From contig NZ_KI911563.1 of assembly GCF_000515335.1 (NCBI RefSeq), positions 1,523,598 to 1,587,597 on the forward strand: a DNA stretch of 64,000 bases, read 5' to 3'. Positions 1 to 8,300 of the stretch are shown in pieces. How positions within the stretch are numbered: the stretch's first letter is position 1; each line of letters opens with the position of its first letter. This DNA comes from Cohnella panacarvi Gsoil 349 (GTDB lineage: Bacteria; Bacillota; Bacilli; Paenibacillales; Paenibacillaceae). The position numbers and the translations under genes are program-made. The notes under the pieces were generated by a model. That model was given only the letters and a program-made list of their open reading frames with translations, was not told the origin of the DNA and searched no databases.

Positions 1-90
1 CCATGCACATGCCGTACTTACAAACATAACTGCAGTCACCGCTAGTAGTTTAGAGATGACCGAAACCAATACTTTACCTGGATTTTTCAT
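1..90 (-). CDS. agrD: AgrD-type cyclic lactone autoinducer prepeptide (partial, 3' end off window)
   Basis: The gene starts at ATG 90 with a strong ribosome site (AGGAGGTGAG) just upstream; the last codons lie beyond position 1. The visible 30 residues are a short basic N-terminus (MKNPGKV), an amphipathic or hydrophobic stretch, and the sequence STACAW. Small Firmicute AgrD/cyclic lactone peptides have this layout, the Cys forming the thiolactone ring. It starts 7 bp after agrB stops, so AgrB is the likely processing protease. The mature signal cannot be read because its C-terminal half and the recognition tail are outside the window. The family call rests on layout, the Cys motif and the neighbouring agrB. 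Confidence 0.8.
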   Translation of the reverse strand, partial: MKNPGKVLVSVISKLLAVTAVMFVSTACAW

Positions 91-96
91 TGTTTC

Positions 97-615
97 TCAC
101 CTCCTGGTAAAAGGTACTAGTGTAACCGCTTGTATTGTAAATGCGATGGTAACAATAGACGAAAGAAACATGAAGTTTATTGCCACAAGTAACACACTAG
201 CCAGTTTGAATAGGAGAAAGTACTTTTCAGGTAAACGGATATGTTCCCTAATATCAGAAGGAGCAAATATACATACGATAATGAGACTTATGCAATTAAG
301 AACCATCAGTGTCATATCGTCGAAATTAAGTAAAGGGATCACGATGAATATTCCTGCAGAGGAAAGAAAGCAAAGGAGTGCACTATTAAAATGATGGCCG
401 CCAGACACAAACCGTAATCCCATGAATGAAATGACAGCAATCACTGTCTCCCAAGGTTTACCTAGAAATACACCGACTATAAAGGCTGTTATAATAGCCA
501 AAGTATTCTGGAGAAGACCTTGAAGTGCAAAACTCATAACTTCAACGCTTGTAGTCTGTTCGGGGTTTACTTGTTTCATTTTCAAAGCCAGACGATTAGA
601 AAGGGCTTCAATCAA
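97..615 (-). CDS. agrB: AgrB-like autoinducer-processing membrane endopeptidase
   Basis: AgrB proteins are membrane cysteine proteases that cut AgrD and help form the cyclic signal. This protein has several hydrophobic segments and the family motif GGHHFNSALLC, carrying the catalytic His and Cys eight residues apart. An ATG at 624 is possible, but its AAAGG directly abuts the codon. A TTG at 615 (protein starting MIEALSNRLA) sits 9 nt after AAAGG, so I chose it; the protein is then about 172 residues. It overlaps the end of the upstream sensor gene by a few bases and is followed by agrD, so the three form one operon. The segment is clearly AT-richer than the genes from 1.8 kb onward, which suggests transfer. 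Confidence 0.88.
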   Translation of the reverse strand: MIEALSNRLALKMKQVNPEQTTSVEVMSFALQGLLQNTLAIITAFIVGVFLGKPWETVIAVISFMGLRFVSGGHHFNSALLCFLSSAGIFIVIPLLNFDDMTLMVLNCISLIIVCIFAPSDIREHIRLPEKYFLLFKLASVLLVAINFMFLSSIVTIAFTIQAVTLVPFTRR

Positions 616-1267
616 TGACCTCATCCTTTCTTAAAGAAAGGTAGAACAATGAAATAAGAATGATCAATAGGATTGAAGCTATCAACAGATATGGAGGATT
701 TTCAAGTTCAATCATAATTATACTCGATACGACCGTGATGATAAACGCTAATATAACAAAACTAATGTATATAACATTTTTCCCAACAAACGTTTTTTTC
801 GAAAATCGACTTCTAGCTTCTATGAAACTAAATCCACCCTTTAAATAATAAATTACATAGCTGGATAATAGCAGGATGCAACTCGAAATGAATTGAAGTA
901 CATCACCTTCATACGTTGCAGGTTTCAAGTCCCCTTGTAAAAATTGAATATGTCTTGCAACTGCAACAATACAGGTTTGGGCCACTCCAAGCACGATGTA
1001 CCCCACGAAGTACATTAATAAAGCATTGAAAATAGTTACTTTCATTACCATACGTATATATAAAAGAACAATGATAAATTGAACCAAAGGCAATACTCCG
1101 TTTAAATCGGAACTCGTAAAAGAATATGAAACGAAAGAGAGCAATAAAGCAATCATGCCGATTTGAGTAATGTTCTCTTTAATAGAGAAACGGAATTGAA
1201 CAAAAATAAACACAAATAACGATAAATATTCCAAAAAAGAAAAAGTGATATATTCAAGCAAACTCAT
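608..1267 (-). CDS. Stand-alone membrane sensor-like protein in the agr operon
   Basis: I do not recognise a named family. The 219-residue protein is almost entirely hydrophobic, with about six predicted membrane segments and a short charged C-terminus (LRKDEVID). Its size and layout resemble the N-terminal membrane half of the kinase encoded at 1791-3140, but there is no H-box or ATPase domain. It has a good ribosome site (AAGGGAG) before ATG 1267 and is the first gene of the operon with agrB and agrD. I infer an autoinducer-sensing or immunity-like membrane protein that may act without, or with a separate, kinase. An unrelated integral membrane protein is possible. Confidence 0.7.
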   Translation of the reverse strand: MSLLEYITFSFLEYLSLFVFIFVQFRFSIKENITQIGMIALLLSFVSYSFTSSDLNGVLPLVQFIIVLLYIRMVMKVTIFNALLMYFVGYIVLGVAQTCIVAVARHIQFLQGDLKPATYEGDVLQFISSCILLLSSYVIYYLKGGFSFIEARSRFSKKTFVGKNVIYISFVILAFIITVVSSIIMIELENPPYLLIASILLIILISLFYLSLRKDEVID

Positions 1268-1433
1268 GGGTGTATCTCCCTTTTAAAGACCTATCATTAG
1301 TTTTATCATGTCTATTTTACCATAAATCACTTAAATTTTATTAAAACTTATCGATTATTCTACTATATATCTATAGTATATAAGTAATAAATTCAAATCC
1401 ACAGTCAGCATTTTCCTAACCATGATTACATAA
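1268..1433. other. AT-rich intergenic region upstream of the agr operon
   Basis: This very AT-rich stretch lies between the start of the agr operon and the kinase remnant. On the minus strand it contains TATA-like hexamers, including a TAAAAT about 55 bp upstream of the operon's first codon, but I cannot fix a promoter. The base composition changes abruptly near 1430, exactly where similarity to the downstream kinase begins. Confidence 0.5.
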
Positions 1434-1709
1434 ACTCGCTCGGAAGCGATCCGTTCTACGCAAGCGGTTTACGTCGACGACATTCAACATATGTTCACGT
1501 CCGACCGCGGGCAGCCGCACGATTTCCTGAACCATGTGCTAGTCATCCATTCGATGGCGCAAATGGGCAAGTACGATCAGTTGCGATCCTACACCGCAAA
1601 TCTCGTACAAGAGACTCGCGAGATAACGCGAATGACGACTTTCACGGTTCGACTGCCTTGCGAGGAAAGCCGAAGCTTTGAACACCTGCTTAGTTTTTCG
1701 AAGAATTAG
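1434..1709 (+). pseudogene. Remnant of a GHKL histidine kinase (paralogue of the 1791-3140 gene)
   Basis: Translation from 1434 gives TRSEAIRSTQAVYVDDIQHM, closely matching the intact kinase's TRADAIRSTQEVYLDDINNM. The match continues through the phosphoacceptor region (HDFLNHVLVIHSMAQMGKYD) and stops after about 65 residues. The sequence then jumps to TTFTVRLPCEES, which resembles the extreme C-terminus of the paralogue (TTAFEVRLPFAE). The whole membrane sensor and most of the ATPase domain are therefore missing. A stop at 1431 precedes the match and no good ribosome site is visible, so it is a broken gene. It marks a former tandem duplication at the edge of the AT-rich agr island. Confidence 0.8.
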
Positions 1710-1790
1710 AGCTGCAGCACGAACGATTTGTCTTCGCGGGCGTTATATTAGTGAGCTTACTTGAGCCCGCATCATAAGGAGACGGTTTAT

Positions 1791-3140
1791 ATGGATACTC
1801 TACTTGACGCCTTAAGACTGCACGTTCTCTTTTCATTACCGCAAACGTTCGTTGTTTTGTTATTCGTATTCTCGCTCTTGCGTCCGCAACCGAATAAGTT
1901 AATCGCGAGACTAGTCTTCTTGACGGTTGCCCATTCTCTATATACCGATATTATGCTCTTCTATATCCCCCCTCTTCTTAAAATCATCAATAATTTGTTC
2001 GCGATGATCCTGCTTATTATTCTGATATTCAAGGATCTATCTCTGCGCACGAGGTTGTTCTTATTCATCGGAAGCACCCTCCTCAGTATGTTGATGGATA
2101 TCATCATCACCACCATCGCAACCGCAATAGGCGTAGAAGAAATCGAATCCTTGCTTCGTCAGAATTTGTCTATACTCATTTCTATACTTTATCCCATCCT
2201 CACTATAATTCTTATCTTAGCTTGGTTCGTGAGAAAGAGATTTTCTCTCTCTACTTTTAAATGGTTAACCATCGGCTTCAATCAAAACAAGACGCTGCTC
2301 AAAATCATCGCGCTCATCGTGATCCAGCTTGTCTCTCTAGGAACCATTTACACCGTAAAGTTCGCATCCGACGCCAACAATCAATTGGTTACGACGATCC
2401 TTATCTACTTCACCATTATCGTCAGCCTAACCGCGCTCGTCTTCATGCTCCGCATGTTGACGCAGACGCGCGCGGACGCGATCCGTTCGACCCAGGAAGT
2501 GTATTTGGACGACATTAACAACATGTTCGCGTCCGTACGAGGTCAACGCCATGATTTCTTGAATCATGTACAGGTCATCCACGCGATGGCGCAAATGGGC
2601 AAATTCGAACAGTTGCAGACGTATACGGCGACGCTTGTCCAAGAAACCAGCGAAGTCAACGATATTATGAACCACACCGTTCCCGCTCTTGCCGCTTTCG
2701 CCAAGGCGAAGACGACGATGGCGCTCGGATACGGCATCGCATTCACCTGCGATCTGCCGAGGAAGTGGGACGTGCCGGATACCGCGATCAATATGCTCGA
2801 CATGATCAAAATCATTGGAAATCTCGTGGATAACGGATTCGATGCGACGATGATGATGCCGGCAGGAAAGCGATCCGTTCACGTATCGATCTTCTACGAT
2901 AATAACGAGGTACGGATCACGATAACGAACAGCGGCCCGCCTATCGACGACGAGACGCGCAGCCGTATTTTCCAAGCCGGTTACAGCACCAAAGGCGAAG
3001 GACACTCCGGTCTCGGGCTTGCGATCGTGCAGGAGAGAGTCCGTCATTATCGCGGGCAGCTTGACGTCCGATCCGATCCGGATAACGGTACGACCGCCTT
3101 CGAGGTCCGCCTTCCTTTCGCCGAACGAATGGCGATCTAA
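1791..3140 (+). CDS. AgrC-like sensor histidine kinase (GHKL, SpoOB-type)
   Basis: A 449-residue membrane kinase. Residues 1-215 hold about six hydrophobic segments. They are followed by an H-box of the quorum-sensing kinase type (RGQRHDFLNH, His near 253), an N-box (NLVDNGFDA, about 343) and a G-box (GEGHSGLGLAIV, about 402). I chose ATG 1791 over ATG 1761 because AAGGAG lies 8-10 nt upstream. Families with this H-box usually sense peptides and signal to LytTR regulators, but none lies in this window. Its orientation, opposite to the agrBD operon, makes it the nearest candidate receptor for that signal, which is inference. A truncated paralogue lies immediately upstream. Confidence 0.88.
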   Translation: MDTLLDALRLHVLFSLPQTFVVLLFVFSLLRPQPNKLIARLVFLTVAHSLYTDIMLFYIPPLLKIINNLFAMILLIILIFKDLSLRTRLFLFIGSTLLSMLMDIIITTIATAIGVEEIESLLRQNLSILISILYPILTIILILAWFVRKRFSLSTFKWLTIGFNQNKTLLKIIALIVIQLVSLGTIYTVKFASDANNQLVTTILIYFTIIVSLTALVFMLRMLTQTRADAIRSTQEVYLDDINNMFASVRGQRHDFLNHVQVIHAMAQMGKFEQLQTYTATLVQETSEVNDIMNHTVPALAAFAKAKTTMALGYGIAFTCDLPRKWDVPDTAINMLDMIKIIGNLVDNGFDATMMMPAGKRSVHVSIFYDNNEVRITITNSGPPIDDETRSRIFQAGYSTKGEGHSGLGLAIVQERVRHYRGQLDVRSDPDNGTTAFEVRLPFAERMAI

Positions 3141-3281
3141 CCTGCAATTCCCTCCGATGCCAAAATGTTTGCCTTTACGTAAACCCTATCTCTCTTGGAA
3201 ACTAAGATAAGCTAGCTACTTAGTAGATTCGCAGCTTTCGCGGGACGACGCGGGGCTGCGAGAACCGAAGGAGAGATTGCG

Positions 3282-4835
3282 TTGAAACACGTCGCCCTCA
3301 GAGCCATCCTCATCGCGCTGATCGTAACCGCAACCATCTACGTCATCTTGCCGCCTCCAAGCCATGCGGAAAAATCCGTTCAGGTCACCTACAACGGCGG
3401 TCGCATCGATTTCTCCGAAAGCCCTTTCATAAGCAACGGCAATACCTACATACAAGTACGTCCTTTCGCCCAGACGCTAGGCTTCCGCATCGATTGGCTG
3501 GATCGTACCCGCCTTAGCCTGACGAAGCCGGGTACGACGATCGTGATGGAAGTCGGTCGTACGACAGCCGCCGTGAACGGAGTGAAGACCACGATCTCTC
3601 CCGTTCCGAAGAAGGTCGGCCCGACTTTATTCGTTCCGTTGCGCGCAATCGCGGAGAAGATGAATTTCGCCGTATCTTGGGAGCAAGCCGTGAATACGGT
3701 CAGCATCACGAACCGGACGCCGCCTAACGCTCCGCCGAGCACACCGGCAGCCCGATCTTATAAAGTGATCGCCTATTACCCGTCATGGGGACTTTACTTG
3801 CAAGAGCCGCTGTCCGAACAGCCGGTATCGCAACTGACGCACGTCAACTACGCTTTCGCCAACGTGAGCGACGGCCAAGTCGTTCTCGGAGATCCGGACG
3901 CCGATCTTCAGAATTTCAAGCATCTGAGGCAGCTTAAAGCCGCGAATCCGAAGCTTCGCGCCCTGATCAGCGTAGGAGGCTGGACTTGGTCGGGACAGTT
4001 CTCCGACGCGGCGCTGACTAGCGCGTCCAGGCAGACATTCGCGGCAAGCGCCGTCGCGTTCATGAAGCAACACGGCTTCGACGGCGTTGATATCGATTGG
4101 GAGTATCCCGTTCAGGGAGGACTTGCCGGCAACAAGGAACGTCCCGAGGACAAGCGCAACTTTACGCTGCTGCTGCAAGAGATCCGTCAACAGCTGGATT
4201 CCGCGGAGAAGAACGACGGCCGCGATTACTTGCTGACGATCGCCGGAGGCGCATTCCCCGGTTTCTTGAACAACGTCGAAATTTCGTCTATCGCGGCTGC
4301 CGTCGATTGGATCAACCTTATGACTTACGACTACCATGGACCTTGGGACGATTCGAGCAATCATAACGCTCCTCTATACGCGGATAGCCAAGACCCGAGC
4401 CGCGCGAACAAGAGCAACAACATCGACGCGGTCGTGGATCAATATTTGAAGAACGGCGTACCCGCGGGCAAACTCGTGCTCGGCGTGCCGTTCTACGGAC
4501 GAAGCTGGACTTCTTGCGGCGCCGATAACCAAGGGCTCTATCAAGACTGCGACGGACCGACGCGCAAGATGTACAGCTACGAACAAATCATGGAGCAAGG
4601 CTGGATCAACGCGAACGGTTTCGTGCGCTACTGGAACAGCGAAGCGAAAGTGCCCTATCTGTACAAAAAAACGACCGGCACCTTCGTCTCCTACGAAGAT
4701 GCCGAATCGATCGGATACAAGACGAGCTATGTGAAATCCCGCGGTTTAGGCGGCGCGATGATCTGGGAGATCACGCAAGACGACGAAAGCGATACGCTTC
4801 TGAACAAACTCGCGGGCGATTTGAACCGATCGTAA
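3282..4835 (+). CDS. Secreted glycoside hydrolase family 18 protein with copper amine oxidase-like N-terminal domain
   Basis: A 517-residue exported protein. It starts at TTG 3282, with AAGGAG about 8 nt upstream, and a hydrophobic signal segment (residues 6-24) ending near PSHAE. Residues 35-140 match the stalk-like domain found on many Paenibacillaceae surface proteins (motifs YIQVRPFAQTLGF and FVPLRAIAEKM). Residues 160-515 are a GH18 barrel with LISVGGWTWS and the catalytic DGVDIDWEYP (proton-donor Glu near 274). The substrate is probably chitin or an N-acetylglucosamine polymer. A spore or cell-wall role is also possible, since related GH18 proteins act on cortex or muropeptides. It stands alone between a kinase and prkA. 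Confidence 0.9.
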   Translation: MKHVALRAILIALIVTATIYVILPPPSHAEKSVQVTYNGGRIDFSESPFISNGNTYIQVRPFAQTLGFRIDWLDRTRLSLTKPGTTIVMEVGRTTAAVNGVKTTISPVPKKVGPTLFVPLRAIAEKMNFAVSWEQAVNTVSITNRTPPNAPPSTPAARSYKVIAYYPSWGLYLQEPLSEQPVSQLTHVNYAFANVSDGQVVLGDPDADLQNFKHLRQLKAANPKLRALISVGGWTWSGQFSDAALTSASRQTFAASAVAFMKQHGFDGVDIDWEYPVQGGLAGNKERPEDKRNFTLLLQEIRQQLDSAEKNDGRDYLLTIAGGAFPGFLNNVEISSIAAAVDWINLMTYDYHGPWDDSSNHNAPLYADSQDPSRANKSNNIDAVVDQYLKNGVPAGKLVLGVPFYGRSWTSCGADNQGLYQDCDGPTRKMYSYEQIMEQGWINANGFVRYWNSEAKVPYLYKKTTGTFVSYEDAESIGYKTSYVKSRGLGGAMIWEITQDDESDTLLNKLAGDLNRS

Positions 4836-4856
4836 CGAGTCTGCCTGATCGCCAGT

Positions 4857-6752
4857 CTACCGGTTCAGCAAGCTGCCCACGTACCGCATCAGTTCGTTGG
4901 AGCAAACCGGACAGTAACCGTGCTCGTCGATCAGCCGCTTGGATACCTCGTTAATCCGCTTCAGTTGGTTCTCGTCCGGCGTCTTCGTCGAAGTCGTGAT
5001 TTTCACGATATCCTTCAAGTCGGTGAACAGCTTCTTCTCGATCGCCTCTCGCAGGCGGTCATGCGTGCTGTAGTCGAACTTCTTGCCTTTGCGGGAATAG
5101 GCGGAGATCCGGATTAGAATCTCTTCGCGGAACGCCTTCTTGGCGTTCTCCGAGATGCCGATCTGCTCCTCGATCGAGCGCATGAGCCTCTCGTCCGGAT
5201 CCATCTCCTCGCCGGTCAGCGGGTCCTTGATCTTCGACCAGTTGCAGTACGATTCGATGTTGTCGAGGTAGTTCTCGAACAGCGTGCGAGCAGACTCCTC
5301 GAACGAGTAGACGAACGCCTTCTGCACTTCCTTCTTGGCGAGATTGTCGTACTCCTTGCGTGCGACGGAGATGAAATTGAGATACTTCTCCCGTTCATCC
5401 TTCGTAATCGACGGGTGCTGGTCGAGTCCGTCCTTCATCGCCCGCAGCACGTCAAGCGCATTGATGCATGGCAGATCGTGCTTGATCAAAGCGCTGGAAA
5501 TCCGGTTGATGACGTAGCGAGGGTCGATTCCGGACATCCCTTCGTCGGAGTACTCGTTCTGCATCTCCTTCAAATCCGCCTCTTTGTAGCCTTCCACTTC
5601 TTCCCCGTCGTACATCCGCATTTTTTTGACGAGATCCATTCCCTGCTTTTTCGATTCCTTGAGCCTCGAGAGAATGGAAAAGATCGCGGCGGATCGCAGC
5701 GCGTGAGGGGCGATGTGAATATGTCTCATGTCCGATTGCGCGATCAGCTTGGCGTATATTTTCTCTTCCGCCGACACTTTAAGGTTGTACGGAATGGGCA
5801 TGACGATCATCCGCGACTGAAGCGCTTCGTTCTTCTTGTTGGCGATGAACGCTTTGTATTCCGATTCGTTCGTGTGCGCGACGATGAGTTCGTCGGCGCT
5901 GATCAGCGCGAACCGGCCCGCCTTGAAGTTGCCCTCTTGCGTAAGGGACAGCAAATTCCATAGAAATTTCTCGTCGCACTTGAGCATCTCCTGGAATTCC
6001 ATCAGCCCGCGGTTCGCTTTGTTCAATTCCCCGTCGAAACGGTACGCCCGAGGGTCCGATTCCGAACCGTATTCGGTAATCGTCGAGAAGTCGATGCTCC
6101 CCGTCAAATCCGCGATATCCTGCGACTTCGGATCGGACGGGCTGAACGTGCCGATGCCGACCCGGTTTTCCTCCGAGATCAATACCCGCTCCACGTCTAC
6201 GCGCTCGATTTCGCCCTCGTATTCGGTTCTGAGACGCATCTGGCAAGAAGGGCACAAGTTGCCTTCGATGCGCACGCCCAGCTCCCGCTCCACATCGTCC
6301 CGCAGCTCGGAAGGAATGAGATGCAGCGGGTCCTCGTGCATCGGGCAGCCTTTAATCGCGTACACGGCTCCGCGGTCCGTTCGGGAGTAGCTCTCCAGTC
6401 CTTTCTTGAGCAGCGTCACGATCGTCGACTTCCCTCCGCTCACCGGGCCCATGAGAAGCAATATCCGTTTGCGAACGTCGAGCCTGCGCGCCGAGGAATG
6501 GAAATACTCCTCCACGAGCTTCTCCATTGTCCGGTCCAAGCCGAAGATCTCCGATTCGAAAAACTTATATCTTTTGTTCCCGCCCTTCTCCTCTACCCCT
6601 TGGGAGACGATCATGTCGTATACCCTAGCGTGAGCGGTCATCGCGGGCGTGCTATCGCGCCGCAGCAGCTCGATATAATCCCGGAACGTCCCCGACCAGT
6701 TCAGCTTCTCACTCTCGGCCCGATACTCCGCAATCCGCTTGAAGATGTCCAT
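4857..6752 (-). CDS. prkA: PrkA family AAA+ serine protein kinase/protease
   Basis: A 631-residue protein matching PrkA end to end: a Walker A motif (GPVSGGKST, about 104), a zinc-like CPMH/CPSC region near 145-185, and the C-terminal PrkA kinase-like domain ending in CPVCSNELMRYVG. I chose ATG 6752 (protein starting MDIFKRIAEYR), as in Bacillus PrkA, with AGGAGGAAG upstream; an ATG 36 bp further out lacks a site. In Bacillus, PrkA affects sporulation and starvation gene expression, and ATP-dependent protease activity has been reported. The usual partners yhbH and spoVR are not adjacent. It is divergent from the DUF2161 gene. Confidence 0.93.
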   Translation of the reverse strand: MDIFKRIAEYRAESEKLNWSGTFRDYIELLRRDSTPAMTAHARVYDMIVSQGVEEKGGNKRYKFFESEIFGLDRTMEKLVEEYFHSSARRLDVRKRILLLMGPVSGGKSTIVTLLKKGLESYSRTDRGAVYAIKGCPMHEDPLHLIPSELRDDVERELGVRIEGNLCPSCQMRLRTEYEGEIERVDVERVLISEENRVGIGTFSPSDPKSQDIADLTGSIDFSTITEYGSESDPRAYRFDGELNKANRGLMEFQEMLKCDEKFLWNLLSLTQEGNFKAGRFALISADELIVAHTNESEYKAFIANKKNEALQSRMIVMPIPYNLKVSAEEKIYAKLIAQSDMRHIHIAPHALRSAAIFSILSRLKESKKQGMDLVKKMRMYDGEEVEGYKEADLKEMQNEYSDEGMSGIDPRYVINRISSALIKHDLPCINALDVLRAMKDGLDQHPSITKDEREKYLNFISVARKEYDNLAKKEVQKAFVYSFEESARTLFENYLDNIESYCNWSKIKDPLTGEEMDPDERLMRSIEEQIGISENAKKAFREEILIRISAYSRKGKKFDYSTHDRLREAIEKKLFTDLKDIVKITTSTKTPDENQLKRINEVSKRLIDEHGYCPVCSNELMRYVGSLLNR

Positions 6753-7149
6753 GCCGCTTCCTCCTCGCTCTCTTTCTCTACTCGTCACCCGAACGTATTA
6801 CATACCTATGCGGCAAGGCGGACGAATTTGACCTGACATTGTGAGGACACGACATCAATTCCTAGAGAACGACTTGTCTTTCGGAAAGCCGGCGTATGTT
6901 ATAATGGCGATATTCTTGCGCATCGAGGGTGAGTTAGTTCGAGCCCGACGAAGATCCCATTGTTACGAGGGTGAGTTAGTTCGAGCCCGACGAAGATCCC
7001 ATTGTTACGAGGGTGAGTTAGTTCGAGCCCGACGAAGATCCCATTGTTACGAGGGTGAGTTAGTTCGAGCCCGACGAAGATCCCATTGTTACGAGGGTGA
7101 GTTAGTTCGAGCCCGACGAAGATCCCATTGTTACGAGGAGGTGCTTGAC
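6753..7149. other. Divergent intergenic region with 42-bp repeat array
   Basis: About 400 bp between the prkA start and the DUF2161 start. It carries a TATAAT at 6900-6905 on the plus strand and then five perfect 42-bp direct repeats. A reading frame crosses the repeats from 6841, but it has no ribosome site and the encoded 14-residue repeat is very basic and unlike the downstream protein. I treat it as an untranslated leader. Confidence 0.6.
6925..7134 (+). repeat. Five perfect tandem copies of a 42-bp unit in the DUF2161 gene leader
   Basis: Units start at 6925, 6967, 7009, 7051 and 7093 and appear identical. Each opens with GAGGGTGAGTTAG and closes with CCCATTGTTAC. The base pattern GAGG recurs once more at 7135-7138, where it becomes part of the GAGGAGG ribosome site of the downstream gene. 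The array could have grown by slippage between GAGG motifs. Copy number may vary between strains and alter leader length or expression. Confidence 0.95.
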
Positions 7150-8001
7150 TTGGCCGTCAAGCATGAGACCGAGCTCTATCCGCCGATCAAGGCTTTTTTC
7201 TCCGGACGCGGATTCGAAGTCAAAGCAGAAGTCAGAGACTGCGATCTGGTCGCCTACCATCCCGGGCAACAAGATCCGACGATCGTCGAGATGAAGCGGA
7301 TTTTTACGCTGCCGCTATTGCTTCAAGGCATAGATAGACAAAAAACCGGCGCTGCCGTATGGCTCGCCGTCGAGCGGAACCGAACGAAGAAAGGCGCGCA
7401 TAACCAGCGGTTCGGAGAGATTACGACCCTATGCCGCAGGCTTCAGCTAGGTTTCATAACCGTTACGTTCTACAAAACGAAAGCGCCCGTCATCGAAGTG
7501 TGGTGCGAACCCGGCACTCCGTATGCATCCGAGCGAATTCGCATCCAGAACCCGGCAAGCGAAACCGCCGCCGAGTCGAAGGAAGCCTACGCGCTGGCCG
7601 CGGCCGCCGGCGGACGCAGGAAAGGAGCGGCTCGGCTGCTCAAGGAGTTCTCCGCCAGAAGCGGCGATTACAACGTCGGAGGCAGCACGAAGCGCAAGCT
7701 CGTGACCGCATATCGCGAGCGGGCGATCCAATGCGCGATGGCGCTGGCCGTCCACGGTCCTTCGGCGCCGAAGCAAGTGAAGGCGTGGACCGGTTGCCCG
7801 GACGCCGGCCCCATGCTGCGCACGAACTATTACGGATGGTTCAGAAGGCTTGGCGTAGGCCGATACGAGCTATCCCCAGCGGGGCACGAAGCGTTAAAGC
7901 AATACGCCGAGGTCGTAGCGGCGTGGTCAAGCAAATTCGCGTGGACGACCGCGACGGAGACGGCGGCGGCGGATGCGAACGGAGGCGTTCAAAATGAGTG
8001 A
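7150..8001 (+). CDS. DUF2161 family PD-(D/E)XK-like phosphodiesterase
   Basis: A 283-residue protein starting at TTG 7150, 8-9 nt after GAGGAGG. The start AVKHETELYPPIKAFF, followed by CDLVAYHPG and IVEMKRIFTLPLLLQGIDRQ, matches the DUF2161 family. This family is predicted to have a restriction-endonuclease-like fold: the D in CDLVA and the E-M-K segment supply a D-(D/E)xK core. Its substrate is unknown; I infer nuclease or phosphodiesterase activity from fold only. The end overlaps the next gene's ATG by 8 bp, so it is translationally coupled to the Rieske protein. A frame open from 6841 would add the repeat-encoded residues, which I reject for lack of a ribosome site. Confidence 0.85.
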   Translation: MAVKHETELYPPIKAFFSGRGFEVKAEVRDCDLVAYHPGQQDPTIVEMKRIFTLPLLLQGIDRQKTGAAVWLAVERNRTKKGAHNQRFGEITTLCRRLQLGFITVTFYKTKAPVIEVWCEPGTPYASERIRIQNPASETAAESKEAYALAAAAGGRRKGAARLLKEFSARSGDYNVGGSTKRKLVTAYRERAIQCAMALAVHGPSAPKQVKAWTGCPDAGPMLRTNYYGWFRRLGVGRYELSPAGHEALKQYAEVVAAWSSKFAWTTATETAAADANGGVQNE

Positions 8002-8296
8002 AGCGGAACTCGGTCCGATCGAACAATACGAGACATTACCGGCGGAAGTCACCATCGATCATTCGCCGTATTGGCTCGTGCGGTGCGGGGACGGCGAATA
8101 TCGGCTCCTCAGCGGATTATGCCCCCACGCGGGAGGAGAAGTCCGGCCGATGAACGACGTGCTCTTCTGCCCGCTACACTTCTGGACGTTCGACGCGAAG
8201 ACCGGCGCATGCTTGAATATGCCGGACGAACGGCTGATGCAACGTCAGGTTGTCGTTCGTGACGGCAGGCTGTACGCCGTAGGAGCGGACGAGTAA
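7994..8296 (+). CDS. Small Rieske [2Fe-2S] protein
   Basis: A 100-residue protein with the two Rieske ligand motifs, CPHAGG and CPLHFW, spaced about 18 residues apart; both Cys-X-His pairs are present. It starts at ATG 7994 with GGAGGCG upstream, overlapping the DUF2161 gene by 8 bp. Proteins of this size act as ferredoxin-like electron carriers or as subunits of non-haem oxygenases or nitrite reductase (NirD-like). No oxygenase or reductase partner is nearby, so the redox partner is unknown. Confidence 0.88.
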   Translation: MSEAELGPIEQYETLPAEVTIDHSPYWLVRCGDGEYRLLSGLCPHAGGEVRPMNDVLFCPLHFWTFDAKTGACLNMPDERLMQRQVVVRDGRLYAVGADE

Positions 8297-8300
8297 CCGA

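Noticed and set aside
56..394. A 112-codon frame on the plus strand
   Set aside because: Opposite to agrB and agrD, which have family motifs and ribosome sites.
2427..3047. A 206-codon frame on the minus strand
   Set aside because: Antisense shadow of the intact histidine kinase.
6925..7134. CRISPR array
   Set aside because: The units are identical and contiguous with no unique spacers.
6841..7149. Translation of the 42-bp repeat array as a protein N-terminus
   Set aside because: No ribosome site before any upstream start, and TTG 7150 fits both the site and the family. Kept as a minor possibility in the findings.
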